Source: an uncultured Paracoccaceae bacterium
Lineage (GTDB): Bacteria > Pseudomonadota > Alphaproteobacteria > Rhodobacterales > Rhodobacteraceae
Direction of reading: 5' to 3'
DNA length: 64,000 nucleotides
NCBI GenBank assembly: GCA_934500835.1
Contig: CAKSTR010000001.1
Coordinates: forward strand, 682,001 to 746,000
Below are positions 25,429-34,670 of this stretch, in pieces (the first letter of the stretch is position 1; the number at the start of each line of letters is the position of its first letter). The position numbers and the translations under genes were made by a program. Under the pieces are notes generated by a model. It searched no databases. It saw only the letters and a list, made by a program, of their open reading frames with translations, and was not told the origin of the DNA.

Positions 25429-26493
25429 ATGACCGACATCACCTCCGCCCCCCGCCCCTCGCGGCTGCGGCCCCTGCTGTGGGGGTTGGGCAGCGGCCTG
25501 TTCACGCTGGCCCTGACCCTGCTGGGCCTGCTTCTCTTCACCTTCGTCATCTCGCGCGTCGTGCCGATCGACCCCTTGCTGTCGATCCTGGGCGAACGCG
25601 CCACGACGGCGCAATATGACGCGGCCCGGCTTGCCCTGGGGCTGGACGAGCCGATGTGGAAGCAGTTCGGCATCTACCTTTGGGACGCGTTGCACGGCGA
25701 TCTTGGCACCTCGATCCGCTCGCGCGAGCCGGTGCTGAGCGAGGTCGCCCACCGCTTTCCCGCCACATTGGAATTGGCGACCCTTGGCACCCTCTTCGGC
25801 GTCATCGCCGGCGTGCCGGCGGGCGTGCTGGCAGCAACGCGGCCCGGCAGCATTGCCGATCAGGTGGTGCGGGTGGTCGGGCTGATCGGCTATTCGATGC
25901 CCGTCTTCTGGCTGGGGCTGATCGGCCTTCTGGTGTTTTATGGCAAGCTGGACTGGGTGGCGGGGCCGGGGCGGCTGGACGCCAGCTATCAGATGATGAT
26001 GGAATTCCAGATGACCCAGTACACCGGGATGATCCTCTTGGATTCCGCCCTGAACGGCGCCTGGGACATGTTCCGCAACGCCCTGTCGCATATCGTGCTG
26101 CCGGCGGCTTTGCTTGGCTATGTCTCGATGGCCTACATCAGCCGGATGACCCGCAGCTTCATGATGAACGAGTTGTCGCAGGAATACATCACCACCGCCC
26201 GGGTGAAGGGGATGCCGGAATGGCGGGTGGTCTGGGTCCATGCCATGCGCAACGTGCTGGTGCCGCTGATCACCGTGATCGCCCTGAGCTACGCCTATCT
26301 GCTGGAAGGCTCTGTGCTGACCGAGACGATCTTTGCCTGGCCGGGCCTTGGCAGCTATATCACCGATGCGCTGTTCGCCGCCGACATGCCGGCGGTCCTT
26401 GGCGGCACCGTGGTGGTCGGCGTGGCCTTCGTCACCCTGAACATGGCCAGCGACATCCTGTACCGGCTGGTCGATCCGAGGGCCAGAACATGA
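25429..26493 (+). CDS. Dipeptide ABC transporter permease (DppB-like)
   Basis: 354 aa, about six membrane segments. It has the signature FVISRVVPIDPLLSILGE near the N-terminus, YSMPVFWLGLIGLLVF, the cytoplasmic ITTARVKGMPEWRVVWVHAMRNVLVPLIT loop, and the C-terminal GTVVVGVAFVTLNMASDILYRLVDPRART. These are standard for DppB/OppB. The start of the DppC-like gene follows after 25 bases. Confidence 0.95.
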   Translation: MTDITSAPRPSRLRPLLWGLGSGLFTLALTLLGLLLFTFVISRVVPIDPLLSILGERATTAQYDAARLALGLDEPMWKQFGIYLWDALHGDLGTSIRSREPVLSEVAHRFPATLELATLGTLFGVIAGVPAGVLAATRPGSIADQVVRVVGLIGYSMPVFWLGLIGLLVFYGKLDWVAGPGRLDASYQMMMEFQMTQYTGMILLDSALNGAWDMFRNALSHIVLPAALLGYVSMAYISRMTRSFMMNELSQEYITTARVKGMPEWRVVWVHAMRNVLVPLITVIALSYAYLLEGSVLTETIFAWPGLGSYITDALFAADMPAVLGGTVVVGVAFVTLNMASDILYRLVDPRART

Positions 26494-26518
26494 CCGGCAC
26501 ACGCATGAGGAGGCCGGT

Positions 26519-27424
26519 ATGAGCACCCTTCGCGCATGGCTGACCGACCCCAGTCCGACCTCGCGCCGGCAGGCCCGGCTGGGGCAGGGCTATCTGGCGT
26601 GGCTGCGGATCCGCCGGAACCGGCTGGCGATGGCCGGGCTGGTCATCGTGGGGCTTCTGCTTCTTGTGGCGCTGTTCGCGCCGCTGCTTGCGCCAAATGA
26701 TCCACTGTCACAGGATCTGTCGCGCAGGCTTCTGCCGCCGGGCAGCCCCGGCAATATCCTGGGCACCGATGACTTCGGCCGCGATATCCTGTCGCGCATC
26801 ATCTACGGCAGCCGGATCACGCTTTACATCATCGCGCTGGTCGCCGTGACCGCACCTCTGCTGGGCCTGCTGATCGGCACTGTCTCGGGCTATTTCGGCG
26901 GCTGGGTCGATGCGGTCCTGATGCGCATCACCGACATCTTCCTTGCCTTCCCGCGGCTGATCCTTGCCCTGGCGCTGGTCGCCGTGCTTGGCCCGGGGAT
27001 CGAGAACGCCGTCTTCGCCATCGCGCTGACCGCCTGGCCGCCCTATGCCCGCATCGCGCGGGCTGAAACGCTGACCGTCCGCAATTCAGACTATATCGCC
27101 GCCGTCCGACTGCAGGGCGCGGGCGCAGGGCGGATCATCTGGGGTCATGTGGTGCCGATGTGCCTGCCTTCGGTCATCATCCGCGTCACGCTGGACATGG
27201 CCGGGGTGATCCTGATCGCCGCCGGTCTGGGCTTTCTTGGCCTGGGCGTCCAGCCGCCCTTGCCGGAATGGGGGCTGATGATCTCGTCCGGCCGCAAGTT
27301 CCTGTTCGAACAGTGGTGGGTCGCCACCATGCCCGGGCTTGCGATCTTCCTTGTCTCGCTTGGCTTCAACCTGCTGGGTGATGGCCTGCGTGACGTGCTG
27401 GATCCCAGGAGTGCCGGGAAATGA
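26519..27424 (+). CDS. Dipeptide ABC transporter permease (DppC-like)
   Basis: 301 aa with GAGGAGG ribosome site. The N-terminal cytoplasmic segment and first membrane helix are followed by LAPNDPLSQDLSRRLLPPG, GTDDFGRDILSRIIYGSRITL and the C-terminal FLVSLGFNLLGDGLRDVLDPRSAGK, all DppC/OppC hallmarks. Overlaps the DppD-like gene by four bases. Confidence 0.95.
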   Translation: MSTLRAWLTDPSPTSRRQARLGQGYLAWLRIRRNRLAMAGLVIVGLLLLVALFAPLLAPNDPLSQDLSRRLLPPGSPGNILGTDDFGRDILSRIIYGSRITLYIIALVAVTAPLLGLLIGTVSGYFGGWVDAVLMRITDIFLAFPRLILALALVAVLGPGIENAVFAIALTAWPPYARIARAETLTVRNSDYIAAVRLQGAGAGRIIWGHVVPMCLPSVIIRVTLDMAGVILIAAGLGFLGLGVQPPLPEWGLMISSGRKFLFEQWWVATMPGLAIFLVSLGFNLLGDGLRDVLDPRSAGK

Positions 27425-28263
27425 GCCTGCTCGAAGTCCAGAACCTGCGCGTCACCTTCGACACCGAGACCGGCCCGGTCGAGGCGGTCCGCGGCGTCTC
27501 CTTCTCGCTTGGCCGCGAGAGGCTGGGGATCGTGGGCGAAAGCGGCTCGGGCAAGACGATGACCGGCCGCTCTGTCCTGCGGCTGATCCGGCCGCCCGGG
27601 CGGATCGAGGCCGACCGGATGGTCTTCGACGGGCAGGACCTGCTGCGCGCCAGTGAGCGCGACATGCGGGCCCTGCGCGGCAAGCGCATCGGCATGGTGA
27701 TGCAGGACCCGAAATACAGCCTGAACCCGGTGATGTCGGTGGGCGAGCAACTGACCGAAGGCCTGCGCCGCCGCGACCGCATCCGCGGCCCCGAAGCCCG
27801 CGCCAAGGCCATTGCAGCACTGGAGGCGGTGCAGATCCGCGACCCTGAACGCGTGATGTCCGCCTTTCCGCATGAGCTGTCGGGCGGGATGGGCCAGCGG
27901 GTGATGATCGCGATGATGCTGATCCCCGAGCCTGACCTGCTGATCGCGGACGAGCCGACCAGCGCGCTGGATGTGACCGTGCAGGCCGAAGTGCTGTCGA
28001 TCCTTGACGCGCTGGTGCGCGACCGCGGCATGGGGCTGATCTTCATCAGCCACGACCTGCGGCTGGTGGGCCGGTTCTGCGACCGCGTGCTGGTGATGTA
28101 CAAGGGCCGCATCGTCGAAGAGCTTGAGGCGAAGAACCTGACCTCGGCGCAGCACCCCTATACCCGCGGCCTTCTCAACTGCCTGCCCCGCATCGGCGGC
28201 CCGCGTGCGCCCCTGCCCGGGCTGGACCGCAGCGGCGCCTGGGCGCAGGAGGGCGTCGCATGA
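27421..28263 (+). CDS. Dipeptide ABC transporter ATPase (DppD-like)
   Basis: 280 aa ATPase. Walker A GESGSGKTM, signature HELSGGMGQRVMIAMML, Walker B LIADEPTSALDVTVQAEVL, and the C-terminal oligopeptide-family extension QHPYTRGLLNCLPRIGG, which often binds an iron-sulfur cluster in this family; here cysteines are few. Overlaps the DppF-like gene by four bases. Confidence 0.95.
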   Translation: MSLLEVQNLRVTFDTETGPVEAVRGVSFSLGRERLGIVGESGSGKTMTGRSVLRLIRPPGRIEADRMVFDGQDLLRASERDMRALRGKRIGMVMQDPKYSLNPVMSVGEQLTEGLRRRDRIRGPEARAKAIAALEAVQIRDPERVMSAFPHELSGGMGQRVMIAMMLIPEPDLLIADEPTSALDVTVQAEVLSILDALVRDRGMGLIFISHDLRLVGRFCDRVLVMYKGRIVEELEAKNLTSAQHPYTRGLLNCLPRIGGPRAPLPGLDRSGAWAQEGVA

Positions 28264-29030
28264 GCCTGATCGAGATCGACAATCTTTCGGTCACCTTCCG
28301 CGCCAAGGGCCGCGAGGTGCGCGCGGTCGAAGGCGTCAGCCTTTCGGTCGCCGAACGGGAAAGCTATGGCCTTGTGGGCGAAAGCGGTTCGGGCAAGTCC
28401 ACCATCCTGCGGGCGATCTGCGGCATGGCGCCGATCACCGGCGGCAGCATCCACATTGCGGGCCAGCCGCTGGCGCCCCCCCGCGGGCCGGGATTCAGCC
28501 GGCAGGTGCAGATGGTGTTCCAGGACCCCTACGCCAGCCTGCATCCCCGCCACACCATCGACCGCACCCTGTCGGAGCCGCTGGCGATCCACGGCATCGG
28601 CAATTCTGACGCCAGGGTGGTCAAGGCGCTGACGGATGTGGGGCTGCCAACCGCTTTCCGCTTCCGCTATCCGCACCAGCTGTCCGGCGGGCAGCGCCAG
28701 CGCGTCGCCATCGCGCGGGCCCTGATGCTGGAGCCGGCGATCCTTCTCCTGGACGAGCCGACCTCGGCGCTGGATGCCTCGGTGCAGGCCGAGGTGCTGA
28801 ACCTTCTGGACCGCCTGCGCGCCGAGCGGGGCCTGACCTTCCTGATGGTCAGCCACGACCTTGCCGTGATCGACCATATGTGCGACCGGGTGCTGGTCAT
28901 GCAGCACGGCCGCGCGGTCGAGGAGCTGGCGCGGGAGGATCTGGCCTCGGCCCGGATGACGACGGCCTATGCCCGCAGCCTGTTCGAAGCCTCGGCCGAC
29001 CGCATGCTGGACCCGGCCGCGCCGGCCTGA
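28260..29030 (+). CDS. Dipeptide ABC transporter ATPase (DppF-like)
   Basis: 256 aa, second ATPase of the heterodimeric motor. Walker A GESGSGKSTILRAI, VFQDPYASLHPRHT Q-loop, signature HQLSGGQRQRVAIARALM, Walker B LLDEPTSALDASVQAEVLNLL. Shorter at the C-terminus than E. coli DppF. Followed 19 bases later by the M19 dipeptidase gene. Confidence 0.95.
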   Translation: MSLIEIDNLSVTFRAKGREVRAVEGVSLSVAERESYGLVGESGSGKSTILRAICGMAPITGGSIHIAGQPLAPPRGPGFSRQVQMVFQDPYASLHPRHTIDRTLSEPLAIHGIGNSDARVVKALTDVGLPTAFRFRYPHQLSGGQRQRVAIARALMLEPAILLLDEPTSALDASVQAEVLNLLDRLRAERGLTFLMVSHDLAVIDHMCDRVLVMQHGRAVEELAREDLASARMTTAYARSLFEASADRMLDPAAPA

Positions 29031-29049
29031 CCCTTAGGAGAGCCTTGCG

Positions 29050-30105
29050 ATGATCCCCGTCTTCGACGGCCACAACGACCTGCTTTATGCCCTGCTGCAC
29101 GCGCCCGACCGGCGCGGGGACATCTTCCTGAAGGGCGGCCCCGACACCCATCTGGACCTGCCGCGGATGCAGGCCAATGGCTTTGCCGGTGGTTTCTTCG
29201 CGATCTACCTGCCCTCGCCCATCGCGCATGATGATACCGACCAGCAGCGGCAGATGGAGAGCCCGCCCTACAGCCTGCCGTTGCCGGCGCCGCTGGCCTT
29301 CGCGCCCTCGCTGGCGGTGGCAACCGAACTCGCCGGGCATCTTCTGTGGATGGAGCGGGCCAGTCGGGGCGCCTTCCGCATCTGCCGCTCCACCGCCGAG
29401 ATCCGGGCGGCCATGGCCGGGGGCGCCGTGGCGGCGATCATGCATATGGAGGGGGCCGAGGCGATCGACGAGGACCTCGACATGCTGCACCTTTTCCATG
29501 CCATCGGGCTGCGCTCGCTTGGTCCGGTGTGGTCGCGGCCCACGGCCTTCGGCCACGGCGTGCCCTTTGCCTTCCCCTCCAGCCCCGACACCGGGCCGGG
29601 CCTGACCGAGGCCGGCAAGCGGCTGGTGAAAGAATGCAATGCCCTGCGGATCATGCTGGACCTGAGCCATCTGAACGAGGCCGGATTCAACGACGTGACG
29701 GCGCTGTCCGATGCGCCGCTGGTCGCCACCCATTCCAACGCCCATGCGGTGACGCCTTCGTCGCGCAACCTGACCGACCGTCAACTGGCCATGGTGCGGG
29801 AAAGCGGCGGGATGGTGGGGCTGAACTTCTCGGTCTCCTTCCTGCGTCCGGACGGACAGCGGATTGCCCAGACCGGCTGGGACCCGGTGCTGCGCCACAT
29901 GGATCACCTGCTGGACCGGTTGGGCGAGGATCATCTTGGCTTCGGGTCGGACTATGACGGCTGCACCACGCCCGAGGTGATCGGCGATGTCACCGGCCTG
30001 CCCCGGCTGATCGGGGCGCTGGCCGCGCATGGCTACGACCGGCCCCTTCTGGAGAAGCTGGCACATGGCAACTGGCTGCGGCTTCTGGAGCGCACGATAG
30101 GCTAG
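29050..30105 (+). CDS. Membrane dipeptidase, peptidase family M19
   Basis: 351 aa. Renal-dipeptidase-type zinc enzyme that hydrolyses dipeptides, including D-residue and dehydropeptides. Metal ligands are seen as DGHNDLLY (H8, D10), the Glu in AAIMHMEGAEAI, and the His residues in VATHSNAHAVTPSSRNL. LGFGSDYDG near the end is a family landmark. No signal peptide is present, so it is probably cytoplasmic despite the family name. As the last gene of the dipeptide importer operon it would release amino acids from imported peptides. Confidence 0.93.
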   Translation: MIPVFDGHNDLLYALLHAPDRRGDIFLKGGPDTHLDLPRMQANGFAGGFFAIYLPSPIAHDDTDQQRQMESPPYSLPLPAPLAFAPSLAVATELAGHLLWMERASRGAFRICRSTAEIRAAMAGGAVAAIMHMEGAEAIDEDLDMLHLFHAIGLRSLGPVWSRPTAFGHGVPFAFPSSPDTGPGLTEAGKRLVKECNALRIMLDLSHLNEAGFNDVTALSDAPLVATHSNAHAVTPSSRNLTDRQLAMVRESGGMVGLNFSVSFLRPDGQRIAQTGWDPVLRHMDHLLDRLGEDHLGFGSDYDGCTTPEVIGDVTGLPRLIGALAAHGYDRPLLEKLAHGNWLRLLERTIG

Positions 30106-30203
30106 CCGCAGCGGCCCCGGTCCGGCGGCTGGAGGGGTTTGCCCCCTCCCGCGTCCATTGGTTGCGTGAGCCAATAGCGCAAACCATGGCCGCACTCCCC
30201 GCG

Positions 30204-30224
30204 GGATATTTCAGCCAAAGTGAA
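30204..30224. repeat. Intergenic repeat box, single copy
   Basis: GGATATTT-N4-CCAAAGTGAA box, lying 3' of two convergent genes (M19 peptidase and RND). A G/C hairpin (GGAGGGG/CCCCTCC around 30133-30149) lies upstream but is separated from the box by about 55 bases, unlike the other copies. Confidence 0.7.
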
Positions 30225-30226
30225 GG

Positions 30227-33200
30227 CTATTCTGCGGGGGTTTGTGCTGCCCGCATTTCCTGATCCAGCAGGTTTTGCTCGTGGCTGCGCGGGCGGGCCA
30301 GACCGGCCAGCAGCAGATAGGCAACCGGGGTGATATAGAGCGTGGCCAGCGTCGCCAGCCCAAGCCCGCCGACGATGATCCAGCCCAGAACCTCACGCGC
30401 CTCGGCACCCGCGCCTTGCGCCAGCACAAGGGGCAGGCCGCCAAGGACGGTGGCGATCATCGTCATCATCACCGGGCGCAGGCGGAGGGTGGCGGAACGC
30501 TCGATGGCCTGACGGACGGTCGCGCCCTGTTCGCGCAGCTGATCGGCGAATTCCACGATCAGGATGCCGTTCTTCGCCATGATCCCGACCAGAAGAACCA
30601 GCCCGATCTGCGAATAGACGTTCAGGCTGCCGCCCGTCGCCAGAAGCGCGAAGACCGCGCAGGCCAGACCCAGGGGAACCGTCGCCATCACGATCACGGC
30701 CGAGACGAAGCTTTCGAACTGGGCCGCAAGCACAAGGAGGACCACCGCCAGCGCGATCCCGAAGGTGACCATCAGCCCGGCCGACGTCTCTCCCAGGGTC
30801 GCCGCCTCGGCCAGGGGCACGATCCGCATGTCGGCAGAAAGAAGGGGGGCCGCCATTTCCTGCACCTCGGCCAGTGCATCGCCAAGCGCCAGATCCGGGG
30901 TCAGCCCTGCCGAAAGGGGCACCGCCCGCATCTGGGATTCGCGCTGCAGCTCGGGTGCGACGGCGCGTTCGGTCAGGGTGACGAAGGTCGAGATCGGCAC
31001 CATCTGGCCATCGCGCGAGGGAACGAAGATCCGTTCAAGATCGCCGGGATCGTTCACCGGATCGGTGGTCGAGACCAGACGGATGTCGAAGCTGTCGTCC
31101 TCGAGGAACAGGGTGCCCACGGTGCGGCCGTCCAGCACGGCCTGCAAGGCCTCGCCCATGCCGTCGATATTGACGCCAAGATCCTCGGCCCGTGTGCGGT
31201 CGATCTCGACGAACAGCTGCGGCTGGGTGGTGTCGTAGCCAAGCCGGACCTGGCCATAGCGGGGATCGGCCTCCATTTGCGCAACCAGGTCCCTGGCCAC
31301 CTCCGCCAGCTTGCCATAATCGTCGCCGACCAGCGCGAACGACAGCCCCTGCCCTGCCCCGCGGATGCCCAGCGAATTCGGCTGCATGGCGAAGATCCGC
31401 ACGCCGATCACATTGCGCAGCTTGGCCTGCAACTCGGCCGCGATCTCGTCCTGGCCACGGCTGCGCTCGGCCCAGTCGGCCAGCGTCACCACGATGAAGC
31501 CGCGATTGTCCTGCCCGCCCTGCCCAACGATGGCGAAGGTGCTTTTCACCTCGCCCGTATCGCGCAAGGGGTCGATCAGCGACTCGATCTCGCGCATTTT
31601 CTGGTTGGTGAACTCCAGCGAAACGCCCTGCGGCGCCTGCACCGAGAAGAGAATGGCGGCGCGGTCCTCGGGCGGGGTCAGTTCCTGCCGCAGGAGGGGG
31701 GCGCTGGCCACGGCGGCGGCGGCGAAAAGCACGGCCACGAAACAGGCGACCAGCGGCGCGTTTAGACACATCCGCAGGGTTGCGGCGTAAAGCCGGGCCA
31801 GCCAGTCGCCAAGCCGCGCGACCGGCCCGTGGCTTTCCGCATGTGGCCGCAGGAAGCGCGCGGCCAGGACCGGCGTCAGCGTCAGCGCGGTGATCGACGA
31901 CAAGAGGACCGCAACGGCAAGGGTGAAGCCAAATTCACGGAAGAGCCCGCCCGTCTGCCCCGGCAGGAACGACAGCGGCACGAAGACGGCGGCCAGGGTC
32001 GTCGTGGTGGCCAGAACCGCGAAGAACACCTGTCCGGTGCCAAGCACGGCCGCGGCGCGTGCGCCCATGCCTTCGGACCGGCGCCGGACGATGTTCTCAA
32101 GCACCACGATGGCATCGTCGACCACCAGTCCGGTGGCCAGCACCAGCGCCAGCAACGTCAGGATGTTGACCGAGAACCCGGCCAGCCAGATCGCGGCCAG
32201 CGTGCCGATCAGCGCCACCGGAATGGCGACAAGCGGAATCAGCGTGGCGCGGGCGTCGCGCAGGAAAACGAAGATCACCGCCGTCACGATCAGGACCGAA
32301 AGGCCAAGCGCGATCTCGACCTCATGGATGGCGCCATTGATGAAATCGGCGCTGTCCGAGGTGATGAACATCCGCACATCCTGCGGCAGGATCGGTTGCA
32401 GGTCGGCCACCACCTGCCGCACCGCCTTCGAGATTTCCAGCGTATTGCCATTGGCCTGCCGGATGATGCCAAGGCCGATCCCGGTCTCGCCGTTCGAGCG
32501 CAGAATGGTCGTGCCCGGCTCCGGCCCAAGCGTCACCTGCGCCACATCTCCCAGCCGGACATCGCCGGCAACTGTCAGCGCCTCCATCTGGGCGGCGGTG
32601 CTGATGGCGGCGGTCGTGCGCACCATCAGGCTTTGCCGGTCCGAAGACAGGGCGCCTGCGGGCGAGTCGAAGGCCACGTCGCCCAGCTTGGTGCGCAGAT
32701 CGGCCAGGGTCAGCCCGCGCGCGGCCAGCTGCATCATGTCGACATCGACGCGGAAGATCAGCCCGCGGTCGCCGTTGATCTGCAGGTCGGCCACGCCGGG
32801 GGCCGACAGAAGCCGCGTTTCGGCCAGATCGGTGATCAGCCGGGTCAGATCCTCGGCGCTGCGTTTCGACGAGGTGACGGCAATCCGCATCACCGCATCG
32901 GAATCGGCGTCGGCCTTGACCACGCGCGGCGCATCGGCTCCGTCGGGCAGGCTGTTGGTCACCCGGGCCACCGCATCGCGCAGATCGGTCGCCGCCACGT
33001 CCAGATCGACAGAGTCGCGGAATTCGACCGTTACCCGCGAGGTGCCGAAGCGCGAGGAGGAGGAGATCGACTTCACCCCCGGCACCCGGCCCGCCGCACC
33101 TTCGATCACCGCCGTCAGTTCGCGGTCCACCGTCTCGGGTGCTGCGCCGGAATAGGCGGTCGAGACGGTGACGACGGGCCGGTCGACATTGGGCAATTCG

Positions 33201-33328
33201 CGCACATCGGCGCCCAGAAGGCCCGCAAGACCGGCAAGCACGATCAGTGCATTCAGCACGAAGGCCAGGATCGGACGGCGGATGAAAAGGGCGGTGCGCA
33301 GGCCCGGACCGGTGGAATCGCTTTCCAT
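30227..33328 (-). CDS. RND multidrug efflux transporter, inner-membrane subunit
   Basis: 1033 aa, proton-driven AcrB/MexB-type pump. The N-terminal helix FIRRPILAFVLNALIVLAGLAGLL is followed by the porter domain. The proton-relay Asp pair is in GLVVDDAIVVLENIVRRRSEG (TM4), and the essential Lys is in LLVGIMAKNGILIVEFADQLRE (TM10). The sequence is closest in style to the MdtB/MexW-type alpha subfamily, with ELPNVDRPVVTVSTAYSGAAPETVDRE. It begins one base after the adaptor gene. No outer-membrane TolC-type channel is in the window, so it would recruit one encoded elsewhere. Confidence 0.96.
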   Translation of the reverse strand: MESDSTGPGLRTALFIRRPILAFVLNALIVLAGLAGLLGADVRELPNVDRPVVTVSTAYSGAAPETVDRELTAVIEGAAGRVPGVKSISSSSRFGTSRVTVEFRDSVDLDVAATDLRDAVARVTNSLPDGADAPRVVKADADSDAVMRIAVTSSKRSAEDLTRLITDLAETRLLSAPGVADLQINGDRGLIFRVDVDMMQLAARGLTLADLRTKLGDVAFDSPAGALSSDRQSLMVRTTAAISTAAQMEALTVAGDVRLGDVAQVTLGPEPGTTILRSNGETGIGLGIIRQANGNTLEISKAVRQVVADLQPILPQDVRMFITSDSADFINGAIHEVEIALGLSVLIVTAVIFVFLRDARATLIPLVAIPVALIGTLAAIWLAGFSVNILTLLALVLATGLVVDDAIVVLENIVRRRSEGMGARAAAVLGTGQVFFAVLATTTTLAAVFVPLSFLPGQTGGLFREFGFTLAVAVLLSSITALTLTPVLAARFLRPHAESHGPVARLGDWLARLYAATLRMCLNAPLVACFVAVLFAAAAVASAPLLRQELTPPEDRAAILFSVQAPQGVSLEFTNQKMREIESLIDPLRDTGEVKSTFAIVGQGGQDNRGFIVVTLADWAERSRGQDEIAAELQAKLRNVIGVRIFAMQPNSLGIRGAGQGLSFALVGDDYGKLAEVARDLVAQMEADPRYGQVRLGYDTTQPQLFVEIDRTRAEDLGVNIDGMGEALQAVLDGRTVGTLFLEDDSFDIRLVSTTDPVNDPGDLERIFVPSRDGQMVPISTFVTLTERAVAPELQRESQMRAVPLSAGLTPDLALGDALAEVQEMAAPLLSADMRIVPLAEAATLGETSAGLMVTFGIALAVVLLVLAAQFESFVSAVIVMATVPLGLACAVFALLATGGSLNVYSQIGLVLLVGIMAKNGILIVEFADQLREQGATVRQAIERSATLRLRPVMMTMIATVLGGLPLVLAQGAGAEAREVLGWIIVGGLGLATLATLYITPVAYLLLAGLARPRSHEQNLLDQEMRAAQTPAE

Positions 33329-33329
33329 C

Positions 33330-34463
33330 TCAGCTGCCCTCGGGCGGGGCCGTCACACTGGCCTCGCTCCCTGGGCGCAGGGCCTGAACGCCTTCCGTCA
33401 CCACAAGATCGCCGGGGGCAAGGGCGGTCTCGACCAGCACGGCATCGGCGTTGCGCTGCAGGATGCGGATCGGCAATTGCCGGGCCTTGCTGTCGCGGAT
33501 CACCCAGATATAGGCGCCCTCGGACCCCCACTGGATCGCCAGCGGGTCGACGGCGGGATATTCGGCGCCGGTGAACTCCAGCGTCACGCGAAAGGCCATG
33601 CCGGCCCGCAAGCCATCGCCGGCGTTCTCGATCCTTGCCTGCACGCGCAGGGTGCGGCTGGCTTCCTCGACGCGGTTGTCGATGGCGGTGATCCGTCCCG
33701 CGATGCTGTGGTTGGGGGACGAGACGGCCAGAGCGTCCACCGGGTCGCCGACCCGGATCAGCGCGGCCACCCGTTCGGGCACGCGGAAGTCGATGATCAG
33801 GGCCGAGCGGTCCTCGATCCGGGTCACTTCGGTCGCAGGCGTCAGAAGGTCGCCGACCTGAACCTCGATCAGCCCGACCGAGCCTGCGATGGGGGCCGTC
33901 AGGCGATGGTCGGCCAGATCGCGGCGGGCCGATTGCAGCGCCAACTCGGCCGTGCGCAGCGCCAGTTCGGCATCCTGGCGCTGCAGCGTCGTGGCAGCAC
34001 CGGTGCCCGCCAGCCGGTCGATACGGTCCAGCGTGGCCTGCGCATCGGCCAGCACCAGTTCCGCCCGCTGGACGGCAAGGGCGGCGGCCTCGTCATCCAG
34101 TTCGGCAATCAGGTCGCCGGCCTTGACCATCTCGCCCGGCGCGGCGCGCAGGGCAAGAAGGCGGCCCGAGACCTCGGGCGCCAGCGCGACCGACTGCACC
34201 CCGCGGGCCGATCCGATGGCGGTGATCACGTCGCGCAACACCTGCTCTCGCACCGGGGCGGCCACGACCGGCACGGCACGCTGCCCGCCCGGGGCCTGCG
34301 CGCCCGCGGCCTTGCTGTCCGGCACCAGCCCCATGGCGGAAAGCGGCCCAAGCAGGCCAAGGCTGGACAGCATCGGGTGGCTGGCGGGGAAGAAGCGGCC
34401 CGAGACCGGCACGGCGACAAGGGCAAGGCCCAGAACGACCAGAAGCTGGGGAATGATCCTCAT
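33330..34463 (-). CDS. RND efflux periplasmic adaptor (membrane-fusion protein)
   Basis: 377 aa from ATG 34463 (MRIIPQLLVVLGLALVAVPVSG), chosen because an N-terminal membrane anchor starts here; the frame extends further upstream without likely coding content. The lipoyl/barrel-sandwich signature is VALAPEVSGRLLALRAAPGEMVKAGDLIAELDDEAAALAVQRAEL, flanking a coiled-coil hairpin rich in Ala/Gln/Arg. The half-motif LTAPIAGSVGLIEVQVGDLLTPATEV follows. Upstream partner of the RND pump. Confidence 0.94.
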   Translation of the reverse strand: MRIIPQLLVVLGLALVAVPVSGRFFPASHPMLSSLGLLGPLSAMGLVPDSKAAGAQAPGGQRAVPVVAAPVREQVLRDVITAIGSARGVQSVALAPEVSGRLLALRAAPGEMVKAGDLIAELDDEAAALAVQRAELVLADAQATLDRIDRLAGTGAATTLQRQDAELALRTAELALQSARRDLADHRLTAPIAGSVGLIEVQVGDLLTPATEVTRIEDRSALIIDFRVPERVAALIRVGDPVDALAVSSPNHSIAGRITAIDNRVEEASRTLRVQARIENAGDGLRAGMAFRVTLEFTGAEYPAVDPLAIQWGSEGAYIWVIRDSKARQLPIRILQRNADAVLVETALAPGDLVVTEGVQALRPGSEASVTAPPEGS

Positions 34464-34670
34464 ACGGGGCCGTGGTCCTTCCTTTGGCGGGTCTGGCTGG
34501 CGGCTGGCATGATAGGCACCTGGCCGCAAAGGGAAAGCCGTCTCGCGTGGTTGTGACCCTGCGCCGCGCAGGGGCGGGCAAGGGGCTGCGCCTTGTGTCC
34601 TACGCGGCACCATGGGGTTTCCGTCGGCCGCACGCCGGTTTTTTTTGCCGGTCGCCCGCCGGAGGACCGG

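Noticed and set aside
34639..34646. Eight-T run between CorA and the RND adaptor as a terminator
   Set aside because: The T-run is on the plus strand, but both flanking genes are on the minus strand. No matching stem leads into it in the needed direction.
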